This document shows positions 18,078-25,450 of a DNA stretch of 32,110 bases, piece by piece; within the stretch, counting starts at the first letter, position 1; every line of letters starts with the position of its first letter. A model generated the notes under the pieces. That model was not told the origin of the DNA, searched no databases, and worked only from the letters and a program-made list of their open reading frames with translations. The stretch is from positions 1-32,110 of the forward strand of contig NZ_CALPCB010000012.1 of the NCBI RefSeq assembly GCF_943192895.1, written 5' to 3'. The stretch is from Veillonella_A intestinalis (lineage in GTDB: Bacteria > Bacillota > Negativicutes > Veillonellales > Veillonellaceae). A program made the position numbers and the translations under genes.

Positions 18078-19012
18078 TGCAAAATCCCCTCCTGAACCAA
18101 CTCTTCAATAATATGTTTGCCCCCTTCTTCAAAGAGTGCTTTTGCTAAATTACGACCAATAATTTCTGCCGTCTGTTTAGGCCCTGTCATTTCTCCTTCA
18201 TAGCAATTTTTACCATCTAAAGAGGCTATAATCGCTTTTAAAGTCAACTGCCCTTTATGAATTGTCCCATGCACGCCCATAGGAACTTGACAGCCCCCCT
18301 GTAATTGGCGTAAAAAACTACGTTCACCACGGGTACACCACATAGTATTTTCATCATTCAATTTAGCTAGCATAGCTAACATTTCTTCATCGTCACTGCG
18401 ACATTCAATAGCCAAAGCCCCTTGTCCTACAGCTGGAATTAATTCATCAGCCGTAAATACTTGAGTAATTTGATCAGCCAAACCCAATCGTTTCAAACCA
18501 GCTTGCGCTAATACAATGGCATCAAAATTTTCATCTTCTAATTTGCGCAAACGAGTCTGTACATTGCCACGTAATACACTGATTTGTAGATCAGGACGAT
18601 GGTGTAAAAGCTGTGCTTGACGACGTAAGCTACTAGTCCCTACTTTAGCCCCTTTTGGCAATTTATCTAAGGTTTTATATTTAGGCGAAACCAATGCATC
18701 ACAAGGTACTTCACGTTTTGTAATAGCCCCTAAAGTCAACCCTTCAGGCAATTCTGTAGGCATGTCTTTTAAGCTATGAACGGCAATATCAATAGCCCCT
18801 TCGCGCATAGATGCTTCTAATTCTTCTGTGAATAAACCTTTGCCACCAATTTCAGCTAATGGCTTCTCTAAAATACGGTCCCCTTTAGTGCTATGATGCA
18901 CTAGTTCAACCTGACAACCTGGAAATAAACGTTGTAATTCTGCCCCTACAAATTCAGCTTGCCACAAAGCTAAGGCACTACTTCGTGTTCCAATACGGAT
19001 TATATCTCTCAT
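18074..19012 (-). CDS. hemC: Hydroxymethylbilane synthase (porphobilinogen deaminase)
   Basis: 312 residues, standard length. Joins four porphobilinogens into hydroxymethylbilane using a covalent dipyrromethane cofactor. Motifs: RIGTRSSALALWQA near the start, HSLKDMPTELPEGL with the catalytic Asp (D83), GTSSLRRQAQL (125-135), LRGNVQTRLRKL and the cofactor cysteine in LQGGCQVPMG (C241). It overlaps hemA upstream and cobA/hemD downstream by four bases each, which implies tight translational coupling. Confidence 0.97.
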   Translation of the reverse strand: MRDIIRIGTRSSALALWQAEFVGAELQRLFPGCQVELVHHSTKGDRILEKPLAEIGGKGLFTEELEASMREGAIDIAVHSLKDMPTELPEGLTLGAITKREVPCDALVSPKYKTLDKLPKGAKVGTSSLRRQAQLLHHRPDLQISVLRGNVQTRLRKLEDENFDAIVLAQAGLKRLGLADQITQVFTADELIPAVGQGALAIECRSDDEEMLAMLAKLNDENTMWCTRGERSFLRQLQGGCQVPMGVHGTIHKGQLTLKAIIASLDGKNCYEGEMTGPKQTAEIIGRNLAKALFEEGGKHIIEELVQEGILQ

Positions 19013-20295
19013 AAGGATTTTCTCTCCTTTGCTAGGTCAAACATATCATGGAATAATTTCCAATACTCATTTTCTTCGTCTTTACCGGCTACTTCACCAA
19101 AACGAATCATTGGGTCACGCAATAGTTTACGAACAATCATGCGACTCATATTATCCATTATTTTACGCAAACGGTCATCAGCATCTGGCAATTTAGCTAA
19201 GGCACGATGTAATTCACGTTTACGAATCCGTTCTGCTTTATCACTTAATAACACCATCATTGGTCGTACTGATAAGTAGCCCAATTTATCTTCTAATTCT
19301 TCAATGGCCTCGGCAATAATTGGTCTTGCTTTTTGCGCTTCCACTTCTCGTTGGTGTTTATTAGCTTCTACTACACTTTCCAAGGAGTCAATATTAAACA
19401 GATACACATCTGAAATATCAGACACATCTGGATCAATATCCCGTGGCACAGCAATGTCAATCATAACAATCGGATTTCCTTGGCGATTAGCTGCAATTTT
19501 AGCAGCTTCTTCTGGGCCAATAATATAATGAGGTGCGCCTGTAGAAGTAATTAAAATATCTGCTTCTTTCGCTTGTTCGATAAACTTATCAAACTGAATG
19601 GCTTCTCCACCGAAACGTTTCGCTAATTGCTCTGCTTTGTGATAGGTTCGGTTAGATACAAAAATACTGTTAACCCCTTTAGCTTGTAAATGAGTCGCCG
19701 TCAGCTCACTCATTTCACCTGCCCCTAACACCAAAACTTTCGCCTCGGACATAGGCTTTGTTAAGCAATCTTCCGCTAAATTAACGGCTGCATAACTTAC
19801 TGAAACAGGTGTATTGGCAATCCCCGTCTGGGTGCGAACCTTTTTACCAACACTAATGGCTCTCTGGAACACAATATTAAAAATTGGTCCTGTCAAACCA
19901 CGACTATAAGCCGTAATATAAGCCACTTTTAATTGACTTAAAATCTGGCCTTCCCCTAATACTAGAGAATCTAAACTAGAGGCAACATTAAATAAATGAC
20001 CTAATAAGTCACGCCCTTCATATACAAAAAACCAATCGTCTTCAATATGCATATCTTCACAACCTTTTAAATGTTGCAATAAATGAAGCATAAATTCTTT
20101 TGGTTTTTCCACATCATCTAATACCGCATATAATTCTGTACGGTTGCAAGTGGATAAAAGCACACATTCAGCGACTTGTTCATGTTCATACACATGGTTT
20201 AACGCATCACCCACTTCTGATTTATCAAAGGAAAACACTTCGCGCACATTAACTGGTGCGCTTCTATGGTTTAAGCCTAATACTACTAATTGCAT
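19009..20295 (-). CDS. hemA: Glutamyl-tRNA reductase
   Basis: 428 residues, standard length. NADPH-dependent reduction of Glu-tRNA(Glu) to glutamate-1-semialdehyde, the first step of C5-route tetrapyrrole synthesis. Motifs: GLNHRSAPVNVRE (7-19), the catalytic cysteine in LLSTCNRTELYAV (C50), SLDSLVLGEGQILSQ, the nucleotide-binding VLVLGAGEMSELTA and the C-terminal dimerisation helix. Its start lies 32 bases inside the preceding gene, in another frame. HemA is usually the controlled step; no regulatory RNA is visible in front of the operon. Confidence 0.97.
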   Translation of the reverse strand: MQLVVLGLNHRSAPVNVREVFSFDKSEVGDALNHVYEHEQVAECVLLSTCNRTELYAVLDDVEKPKEFMLHLLQHLKGCEDMHIEDDWFFVYEGRDLLGHLFNVASSLDSLVLGEGQILSQLKVAYITAYSRGLTGPIFNIVFQRAISVGKKVRTQTGIANTPVSVSYAAVNLAEDCLTKPMSEAKVLVLGAGEMSELTATHLQAKGVNSIFVSNRTYHKAEQLAKRFGGEAIQFDKFIEQAKEADILITSTGAPHYIIGPEEAAKIAANRQGNPIVMIDIAVPRDIDPDVSDISDVYLFNIDSLESVVEANKHQREVEAQKARPIIAEAIEELEDKLGYLSVRPMMVLLSDKAERIRKRELHRALAKLPDADDRLRKIMDNMSRMIVRKLLRDPMIRFGEVAGKDEENEYWKLFHDMFDLAKERKSL

Positions 20296-20899
20296 TGTTT
20301 AGTATCTCCTCCACACGTTTCCATTCACCATCTATAATCATCGCCAACTGTGCTTCACCAAGATGAGCCTGCCAAAAGGCTTCACGCTCAGCAGGTGTAG
20401 CTAACAATTGTCGTACTTCTCTTCGTAATTGTTTTAAAGCAGGTAACATATCTGCTACAGGTTCATATCGCTTAGCTAAATCTTGCTTTATTAAACGACT
20501 AAGGCGTGGACTCACCCGGCCCGTAAAAATAGCAAATTGCAAATCCCCTACTGTTATATTAGCAGGAAATGTAAAATCACAATCATCACGATTATCAGCG
20601 CGATTTACCAAAGCCCCTAATGACCTAGCTCGTCGCGCTAGCTGCTCATTTAGTTCACTATCACTAGTGGCCAATAATACAAAATCAACCTGCAAATCAA
20701 TGGCCTCTGAGTAGGATGCCTCAATCCACACTAACTGCCCTGCCGCCGCCCAAGCAGCAATTTCAGGGGTTACCGTAGGACTAACCACTGTAACATTAGC
20801 TTGTTCATTTAAAAACAATCCTATTCGTCGTGCTGCCACCGGGCCTCCGCCAATGACAACGCAGCGTTTACCCGTAAGGCGCATCGCCATTGTAATCAT
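20264..20899 (-). CDS. Precorrin-2 dehydrogenase / sirohydrochlorin ferrochelatase-like protein
   Basis: 211 residues, the size of Met8p or the N-terminal half of CysG. The NAD-binding motif VVIGGGPVAARRIG is at 14-27, followed by the CysG-like FVLLATSDSELNEQLARRA and LVNRADNRDDCDFTFPA. It oxidises precorrin-2, made by the CobA/HemD protein of the same operon, to sirohydrochlorin and may also chelate Fe or Co. The first ATG (20899, GAGG five bases upstream) was taken; ATGs at 20890 and 20884 are alternatives. It is the first gene of the operon. Whether it has chelatase activity cannot be told from sequence. Confidence 0.9.
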   Translation of the reverse strand: MITMAMRLTGKRCVVIGGGPVAARRIGLFLNEQANVTVVSPTVTPEIAAWAAAGQLVWIEASYSEAIDLQVDFVLLATSDSELNEQLARRARSLGALVNRADNRDDCDFTFPANITVGDLQFAIFTGRVSPRLSRLIKQDLAKRYEPVADMLPALKQLRREVRQLLATPAEREAFWQAHLGEAQLAMIIDGEWKRVEEILNNAISSIRLKP

Positions 20900-20921
20900 T
20901 AGGACCTCACTTCCTATTAGC

Positions 20922-20938
20922 TATGAATATTTTTCATA
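20922..20938 (-). promoter_or_regulatory. Palindrome in front of the tetrapyrrole operon
   Basis: TATGAA-N5-TTCATA lies 23 bp upstream of the first ATG, between a weak -35-like TTGATA and the ribosome binding site. It is the only symmetric element in the short leader and could bind a regulator. AT-rich palindromes also occur by chance. Confidence 0.3.
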
Positions 20939-20956
20939 TGTTCCTTATATCAAAAA

Positions 20957-20979
20957 CGGCTTGATATAAGATCAAGCCG
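20957..20979 (-). terminator. Intrinsic terminator after divIVA
   Basis: Perfect 9-bp arms (cggcttgat / atcaagccg) with a 5-nt loop, followed on the minus strand by TTTTT. It lies 28 nt after the divIVA stop and separates the division cluster from the tetrapyrrole operon. Confidence 0.85.
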
Positions 20980-21006
20980 ATTGATACTACATGATAAAAT
21001 GTGTAA

Positions 21007-21651
21007 TTATTTATTTGTAGCTGTTTCTTCTGTTGTTTCTGCGTCTTCACTAGTTGTTGCGTTTGTTTCAGCCACTGCATCACCAGCAGCATTTGCTTCA
21101 AGCACAGCTTGATCAACACCAGCATGTTTATGAATCGTAGAGTTATCTTCGGCTACAGCGGCAATCACTTCTTCAATATCAACAGATTCAACTTGTACTG
21201 AACTATCACCTAGTACACAGCCATCTAATAATTGTAATTGAGAGTTTAAAATAGATTCCATACGAGCCTTAAATACGGCAACTTCATTACGAATAATAGC
21301 GTATTTTTCTTGACCTTCACGCAAACTACGTTCTGCATCTTCTAAAATCAATTTACGCTGTTGTTCTGCTTCCTGAATAATAAGGTCAGCCTCTTTGCGA
21401 GCTGCATTTTTTACATTTTCCCCTGTTTCTTGCGCTAATACAAGTGTATTATTCATGGTTGCTTCCATTTGTTCATATTGAGCAATTCGTTTTTCTAATT
21501 GCTCAATTTTATCTGTCATTTCACGATTATCGCGATAAAGTGTTTCATAGTCATGAACTAATTCAGCCATAAACGCATCAACTGATGCTGTATCGTACCC
21601 ACGAAAGCCTTTCTCAAACTCTTTATTGTGAATATCCATTGGTGTAATCAT
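21007..21651 (-). CDS. divIVA: DivIVA domain protein
   Basis: 214 residues. The N-terminal signature is MITPMDIHNKEFEKGFRGYD (1-20), the membrane-curvature-binding region, followed by SVDAFMAELVHDYE and a long coiled coil (about 25-150) rich in Glu, Gln and Arg. The last 60 residues are acidic and Ala/Thr-rich, probably unstructured. In firmicutes DivIVA marks poles and septa and recruits other factors. Last gene of the yggS-sepF-proC-ylmH-divIVA cluster; AGGAGG lies 6 nt before the ATG, 13 nt after ylmH. Confidence 0.93.
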   Translation of the reverse strand: MITPMDIHNKEFEKGFRGYDTASVDAFMAELVHDYETLYRDNREMTDKIEQLEKRIAQYEQMEATMNNTLVLAQETGENVKNAARKEADLIIQEAEQQRKLILEDAERSLREGQEKYAIIRNEVAVFKARMESILNSQLQLLDGCVLGDSSVQVESVDIEEVIAAVAEDNSTIHKHAGVDQAVLEANAAGDAVAETNATTSEDAETTEETATNK

Positions 21652-21664
21652 AGCTTACCTCCTA

Positions 21665-22450
21665 TTACATGAAACGTTTGAGATATACCCCAATACGTCC
21701 TTTACGAGATGTGCCTGTGATGGCCTCAATCTTCATTCGTCCACGACCACGAAGAGATATAATATCTCCTTCTTTTACTTCTTGTGCTGGCCCTTTAGCT
21801 GGTTGCCAATTCACTTGAACAAGCCCAGCATTAATAGAGCTCACTACTTTAGTGCGAGATACACTAAATCCAGAAGATGCCACTGCATCTAAGCGCAAAG
21901 AAGCGACTGTAGTTCGTATTTCTTTAATTTTTTCTTCTTTCGGTTGAATCTCTGCCAAATCCATATCGTCTACCGATACAGAAACCATAGCAATCTTTGT
22001 AAAATTTTGTTTCACATAGTCTGCCATTGCAGAGTCAACAATTAACTGGGCACCACCAGTTTGCATAATAATATCGCCAAAACTAGTGCGCTCAATACCC
22101 AAACCCATGAGCGAGCCCAACACATCACGATGGGTTAACAAGCGAAACCGCGGATCCCAAGAAACTTTTAAAGCACTAATACCTATATCAACAGTTCCTT
22201 GAAAATCTGCTGCTACAAATGCTACCCGTATGCGCTCGGCTCCTTCATAGCCACCGCCAAATTCCACACGCAACTGTGGCAAATTAGCTTTAATTGCATC
22301 TGCAATAACAAGGCCAGCTGGTGACATAAACTCAGTCACCCGAAATGGTTTACCACCTACCACTTGCTCGGCTAAATCGAGCATACGGCGTGCTTCTTCA
22401 CCATTGCCAGATGCTTCAAAATAACGAATTAATTTCTCTTTATCTTTCAC
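21665..22450 (-). CDS. ylmH: YlmH/RqcP2-like S4-domain RNA-binding protein
   Basis: 261 residues from GTG 22450, which has AAGGAGG in front. The N-terminal two thirds carry the YlmH region (VEFGGGYEGAERIRVAF, THRDVLGSLMGLGIERTSFGDI as two parts THRDVLGSLMG and LGIERTSFGDI) and the last 80 residues an S4 RNA-binding domain (LRLDAVASSGFSVSRTK, GDIISLRGRGRM). Proteins of this family bind stalled 50S subunits and take part in alanine tailing of blocked nascent chains in Bacillus. Placement next to sepF and divIVA is the conserved arrangement. Confidence 0.92.
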   Translation of the reverse strand: MKDKEKLIRYFEASGNGEEARRMLDLAEQVVGGKPFRVTEFMSPAGLVIADAIKANLPQLRVEFGGGYEGAERIRVAFVAADFQGTVDIGISALKVSWDPRFRLLTHRDVLGSLMGLGIERTSFGDIIMQTGGAQLIVDSAMADYVKQNFTKIAMVSVSVDDMDLAEIQPKEEKIKEIRTTVASLRLDAVASSGFSVSRTKVVSSINAGLVQVNWQPAKGPAQEVKEGDIISLRGRGRMKIEAITGTSRKGRIGVYLKRFM

Positions 22451-22460
22451 AAATCCTCCT

Positions 22461-23261
22461 TCACTTCTTGCCTAACTCAAAGGAGCGTTCATAACAAGCA
22501 ACTACCCCCTCTTGCATAGCGGTTCGGAGTCCAGCTTTTTCCATAGCAGCAATCCCAGCAATTGTCGTACCACCAGGGGAAGTCACTTGATCGCGCAAAA
22601 TAGCTGGATGAGTACCTGTTTCAAGAGCCATTTTACCCGCTCCAAACAAGGTATAGGCAGCCGCCTTAATAGCTAACGGACGCGTTAACCCAAGACGAAC
22701 ACCTGCATCAGCCAACGCATCCATAATCACAAATGCATAGCCTGGGCCGGAACCCGAGATAGCTGTTAAGCGTTCTAAATCAGCTTCTGTTACAACAACA
22801 GCTTCACCTATAGCACTGAATAATTGGCAAAAATCTGCCGTAGCTTCTTCTGTGCCCTTAGTTCCTACTGCTAAAGCAGTTAAACCTGCACCAACAGCAA
22901 CAGGCGTATTAGGCATAGCACGATACCAAACAGCCTGTGGTAAAGCCTCCTCTAGGGTCGCTAAATTAATCCCTGCTGCTACTGACAAGCACACTGTACC
23001 AGCTGGAATCGCTTTAAATTGAGATACTATTTGCGGCCATACTTGTGGTTTGACAGCCCAAATAATCGTGTTGAACCGATTCAAATCAGGCAATTCAACA
23101 CTGGCCTTAACACCTAATTCAGTTTGTAACGCCTCAGCACTAGCCTGTGTTCTAACAAGCACCTGTACCTGCTCAGGCGTAATTAACTTGGCCTGCAAGG
23201 CGCCACGTAATATAGCGCCTCCCATGGCTCCTGCCCCCACAAATAAAATTTGTCCTAACAT
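22461..23261 (-). CDS. proC: Pyrroline-5-carboxylate reductase
   Basis: 266 residues from ATG 23261, chosen over a longer frame to 23294 because AGGAG stands 5 nt before it and the Rossmann motif (ILFVGAGAMGGAILRG) then falls at the N-terminus. Last step of proline synthesis: reduction of pyrroline-5-carboxylate with NAD(P)H. Motifs: AMPNTPVAVGAGLTAL, TAISGSGPGYAFVIMDALAD and the C-terminal RDQVTSPGGTTIAGI. It occupies the place where ylmG usually sits between sepF and ylmH. Confidence 0.96.
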   Translation of the reverse strand: MLGQILFVGAGAMGGAILRGALQAKLITPEQVQVLVRTQASAEALQTELGVKASVELPDLNRFNTIIWAVKPQVWPQIVSQFKAIPAGTVCLSVAAGINLATLEEALPQAVWYRAMPNTPVAVGAGLTALAVGTKGTEEATADFCQLFSAIGEAVVVTEADLERLTAISGSGPGYAFVIMDALADAGVRLGLTRPLAIKAAAYTLFGAGKMALETGTHPAILRDQVTSPGGTTIAGIAAMEKAGLRTAMQEGVVACYERSFELGKK

Positions 23262-23272
23262 AGTAGCTCCTA

Positions 23273-23761
23273 TTAGATTTGTGGCTCTTTCCACGCAAAT
23301 GTTTCAGATAAATCACTGTAACTTTTGTCGTTATAATCTACAGTTACATTCACAGGTACGCAAATGAAAATATCTTTACCAATTTTTTCTAATTTACCAT
23401 CTAATGCAAAGGTTGCACCACTTACAAAGTCTACAATACGAGCCGCTTCATGAGGGTCTGTTTTTTCAAAGTTAATAACAACTGGACGCATATCACGAAG
23501 TTCATTAGTAATCTTTTCAGAATCTTCAAATACAGTTGGTTCAACAATTACTACTTTCATTGCATTAGGACGCTGTGCCACGGTGTTATATCCTCCTGTT
23601 TTTGCGGGACGGAATGCAGAACTGGTAGAATTAGTCTGAGCTACCTGATGTGCAGGCTCATCATATTCAGGACCTAAATTATCTTCATAAGTCTCTTCAT
23701 CGTAATCATCCCGATCATTTACAACAAACATTTTTTTGATGTTGCTCCAATTAAAGCTCAT
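23273..23761 (-). CDS. sepF: Cell division protein SepF
   Basis: 162 residues. A short amphipathic N-terminus for membrane binding is followed by an acidic, Tyr-rich linker (about 17-65) and the SepF core (about 68-150): MKVVIVEPTVFEDSEKITNEL, MRPVVINFEKTD, ARIVDFVSGATFALDGKLEKIG. Known role: anchors and bundles FtsZ at the septum. AGGAGGG precedes the ATG. Lies between yggS and proC in the division cluster. Confidence 0.95.
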   Translation of the reverse strand: MSFNWSNIKKMFVVNDRDDYDEETYEDNLGPEYDEPAHQVAQTNSTSSAFRPAKTGGYNTVAQRPNAMKVVIVEPTVFEDSEKITNELRDMRPVVINFEKTDPHEAARIVDFVSGATFALDGKLEKIGKDIFICVPVNVTVDYNDKSYSDLSETFAWKEPQI

Positions 23762-23791
23762 TTATAAACCCTCCTACATTGCGCTAAGCCA

Positions 23792-24478
23792 TTAATTATA
23801 TACTCGGTTACCAAAAATTGCGGTGCCAACGCGAATCATATTCGCGCCTTCTCCTAAAGCCACTTCAAAGTCATGGGTCATCCCCATTGATAAATACGAA
23901 ATCTGTCCTTCTGGGAATTGGGACTTCATATCTTCATAGAGTGCATGGGCTACTCGAAAAATAGGACGAGCTTCTTCCGGATTTTCGAAAAAAGGCGCCA
24001 TACACATCAACCCTTTAACTCTAACATTTGGCAATGTCTTCGCATAATCGCGCACTTCTGGAAAGTCTTCCACCGTCAACCCCGATTTACTTTCTTCTCG
24101 TGCCACATTAACTTGTAATAAAATATCTTGTATTTTATCACATTTAATGGCCACTTTATTTATTTCATCTAGTAGCTTCTTGCTATCGACAGAATGTATT
24201 AAAGAAAATAGCGGCACTGCTTGCCGAACCTTATTTACTTGCAAATGACCAATCAAATGCCAGTCCAATTCTGGTCCCTTATAGGTTAAAATCTTTTCTT
24301 TTGCTTCTTGTACTCGATTTTCACCTACCGTGCGAACACCTAGTTGAGCCACTGTTTCCACCGCTGTTACAGGATGATTCTTAGTTACTGCTATGAGTGT
24401 TACTGCATCATGTCTACCCGCTTGTGCCATAGCATCTTGCATACGCTTTTGCACAGCTTCTAACGCATCTTTTATCAT
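23792..24478 (-). CDS. YggS/YlmE-family pyridoxal-phosphate homeostasis protein
   Basis: 228 residues, typical length, a single alanine-racemase-like TIM barrel. Motifs: the PLP lysine in LIAVTKNHP (K33), VRTVGENRVQEAKEK, DWHLIGHLQVNKVR, HSVDSKKLLDEI, LLQVNVAREESKSG, LSMGMTHDFEVALGEGANMIRVG. The family binds PLP without a known catalytic role and buffers vitamin B6 and amino-acid pools. First gene of the division cluster; GGGGG lies 6 nt before the ATG. A small hairpin (TGCAC/GTGCA) lies in the leader. Confidence 0.95.
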   Translation of the reverse strand: MIKDALEAVQKRMQDAMAQAGRHDAVTLIAVTKNHPVTAVETVAQLGVRTVGENRVQEAKEKILTYKGPELDWHLIGHLQVNKVRQAVPLFSLIHSVDSKKLLDEINKVAIKCDKIQDILLQVNVAREESKSGLTVEDFPEVRDYAKTLPNVRVKGLMCMAPFFENPEEARPIFRVAHALYEDMKSQFPEGQISYLSMGMTHDFEVALGEGANMIRVGTAIFGNRVYN

Positions 24479-24546
24479 AGCCTACCCCCTATATGCACCG
24501 GCTAACACCTGTCAGTGCATGTAAAAAATTACTTTCATGCGATAAT

Positions 24547-24575
24547 ATTATATAATACTTTAAGTAAAATGCCAA
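24547..24575 (-). promoter_or_regulatory. Promoter of the yggS-divIVA cluster
   Basis: TTGGCA (24570-24575), 17 nt and a perfect TATAAT (24547-24552). Initiation near 24540 gives a leader of about 60 nt. The rest of the 185-bp gap between yggS and the upstream gene is AT-rich and shows no terminator for that gene. Confidence 0.75.
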
Positions 24576-24663
24576 TGAAAATATGAGAAACGCTGTATAT
24601 ATTAAGGTTATTTTTATAAATTTTTTATATTTAGTTCAAATTAGGCAACTATATAAGTCAACT

Positions 24664-25233
24664 TTATATCGAAAAAATCTCTTGAAGCTCTACATCATCT
24701 CTTTTAAAAATAATATTTTCAAACCGCTCTTCCCCCGTCTTACGTGATAAAATTGCCTCTATCGGTACTGGATATTTTAATACATTTCCTTTAAGTAAAG
24801 TCTGCGGAACATGTATTCTCGTATCAGTAAACCCTAAAGTACATCCACCATCTGAAGAAGCTAAGACACAACGAATCTTATTTTTTTCAAAATATTCTTC
24901 CGCCATTACCAATTCTTGACTAAACATTTGACAAGCCGATTCTAATACAGCAACCTTTCGTCTAACAGAACCCTTTTGCTGTTTAGAGAAAATTTCAAAA
25001 TCATCTACAGACAATGTTTCCGTCAGACATTTTTCAAAAAAATTTTTAGGTTCTAAATTCCCAGTAACTCCTGTTAAATGTAAAAAATTGTCTTCTTTAG
25101 CTGTCAAGATATAATACTTTTTATATTTGAAAAGGCGCGAATAAATCAAATACTCTTGATTCAAAAAATTATTCGCGTATATATTGGCACCAACAATTAA
25201 CTTCCGCCTTATATTTTCCTTAAATGAGCTCAT
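24664..25233 (-). CDS. PBECR4-like protein, candidate toxin of an RNA-antitoxin pair
   Basis: 189 residues from ATG 25233 (AGGGG 7 nt upstream), basic and soluble, with no signal or membrane segment. The stretch YYILTAKEDNFLHLTGVTG (40-58), then FFEKCL, LSVDDFEIF and GSVRRKVAVLE (88-98) resembles the PBECR4 family of phage and toxin-type nuclease-fold proteins; this is recognition from memory and may be wrong. The second half (NKIRCVLASSDGGCTLGF, SRKTGEERFENIIFKRDD) holds possible polar active-site residues. It stands alone, preceded by its own promoter, a repeat-containing short RNA and a terminator, the order seen in type III toxin-antitoxin loci. Alternatively it is a phage remnant of unrelated function. 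Confidence 0.6.
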   Translation of the reverse strand: MSSFKENIRRKLIVGANIYANNFLNQEYLIYSRLFKYKKYYILTAKEDNFLHLTGVTGNLEPKNFFEKCLTETLSVDDFEIFSKQQKGSVRRKVAVLESACQMFSQELVMAEEYFEKNKIRCVLASSDGGCTLGFTDTRIHVPQTLLKGNVLKYPVPIEAILSRKTGEERFENIIFKRDDVELQEIFSI

Positions 25234-25250
25234 TTTATGTCCCCTTACAT

Positions 25251-25284
25251 AAGAAAAAGAGGGGTAATTACCCCTCTTTTTCTT
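25251..25284 (-). terminator. Terminator between the short RNA and the PBECR4-like gene
   Basis: A perfect 34-bp palindrome: stem GAGGGGT/ACCCCTC with loop AATT, flanked by A5 and T5 runs on either side. It should stop most transcripts ending the short RNA and let a minority read into the downstream gene 18 nt later. Symmetry means it could act on both strands. Confidence 0.85.
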
Positions 25285-25309
25285 GATTTTACACAGTTAT
25301 CTCTGCCAT

Positions 25310-25366
25310 GGAATGGGTTTTCAGTCTCCATCCGACCACTGGAAGTAGGTTTAACGTCTCTACTCC
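25310..25366 (-). repeat. Tandem hairpin repeat inside the short RNA
   Basis: Copy 1 is 25341-25366 (26 nt), copy 2 is 25310-25333 (24 nt), with a 7-nt spacer. Identical parts: GGA at the 5' side, AGAC and AAAC flanking a variable triplet in the loop, UUCC at the 3' side with one bulged U. The inner stem covaries (4 bp versus 3 bp). Confidence 0.75.
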
Positions 25367-25383
25367 GACTATTTCTTTCCTAA

Positions 25384-25412
25384 ATTATAACACATTCCCC
25401 AAATTTTAACAA
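25384..25412 (-). promoter_or_regulatory. Promoter of the short RNA / candidate toxin unit
   Basis: A perfect TATAAT (25384-25389) with an upstream TG (extended -10) and TTGTTA (25407-25412) at 17 nt. It lies 38 nt after the pgeF stop. Strong -10 signals suit an abundant RNA. Confidence 0.7.
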
Positions 25413-25450
25413 ATAATGGACTTTATAGTAAAAAAGAATCACATTTCCAC

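Larger units (their letters stand above)
25251..25377 (-). ncRNA. Putative structured short RNA with two covarying hairpins (candidate RNA antitoxin)
   Basis: Predicted RNA of about 125 nt, starting about 7 nt after the TATAAT at 25384-25389 and ending at the terminator 25251-25284. It holds two hairpin repeats, 25341-25366 and 25310-25333, set 33 nt apart. Both are preceded by GUC, open with GGA and close with UUCC, and both have an 11-nt loop of the form AGAC-N3-AAAC. The stem between differs but stays paired: GUAG/CUAC in one, UGG/CCA in the other. Compensating changes argue for selected structure. A degenerate third copy may follow (about 25291-25309). I matched it to no known riboswitch, SRP RNA or 6S RNA. 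There is no open frame of note in it. Confidence 0.6.

Noticed and set aside
25310..25350. Glutamine (glnA) riboswitch-like GGAAGTAGG on the plus strand
   Set aside because: The other conserved parts, including the GAAGGAACGC end, are missing and no plus-strand gene follows; the minus-strand repeat structure explains the bases.
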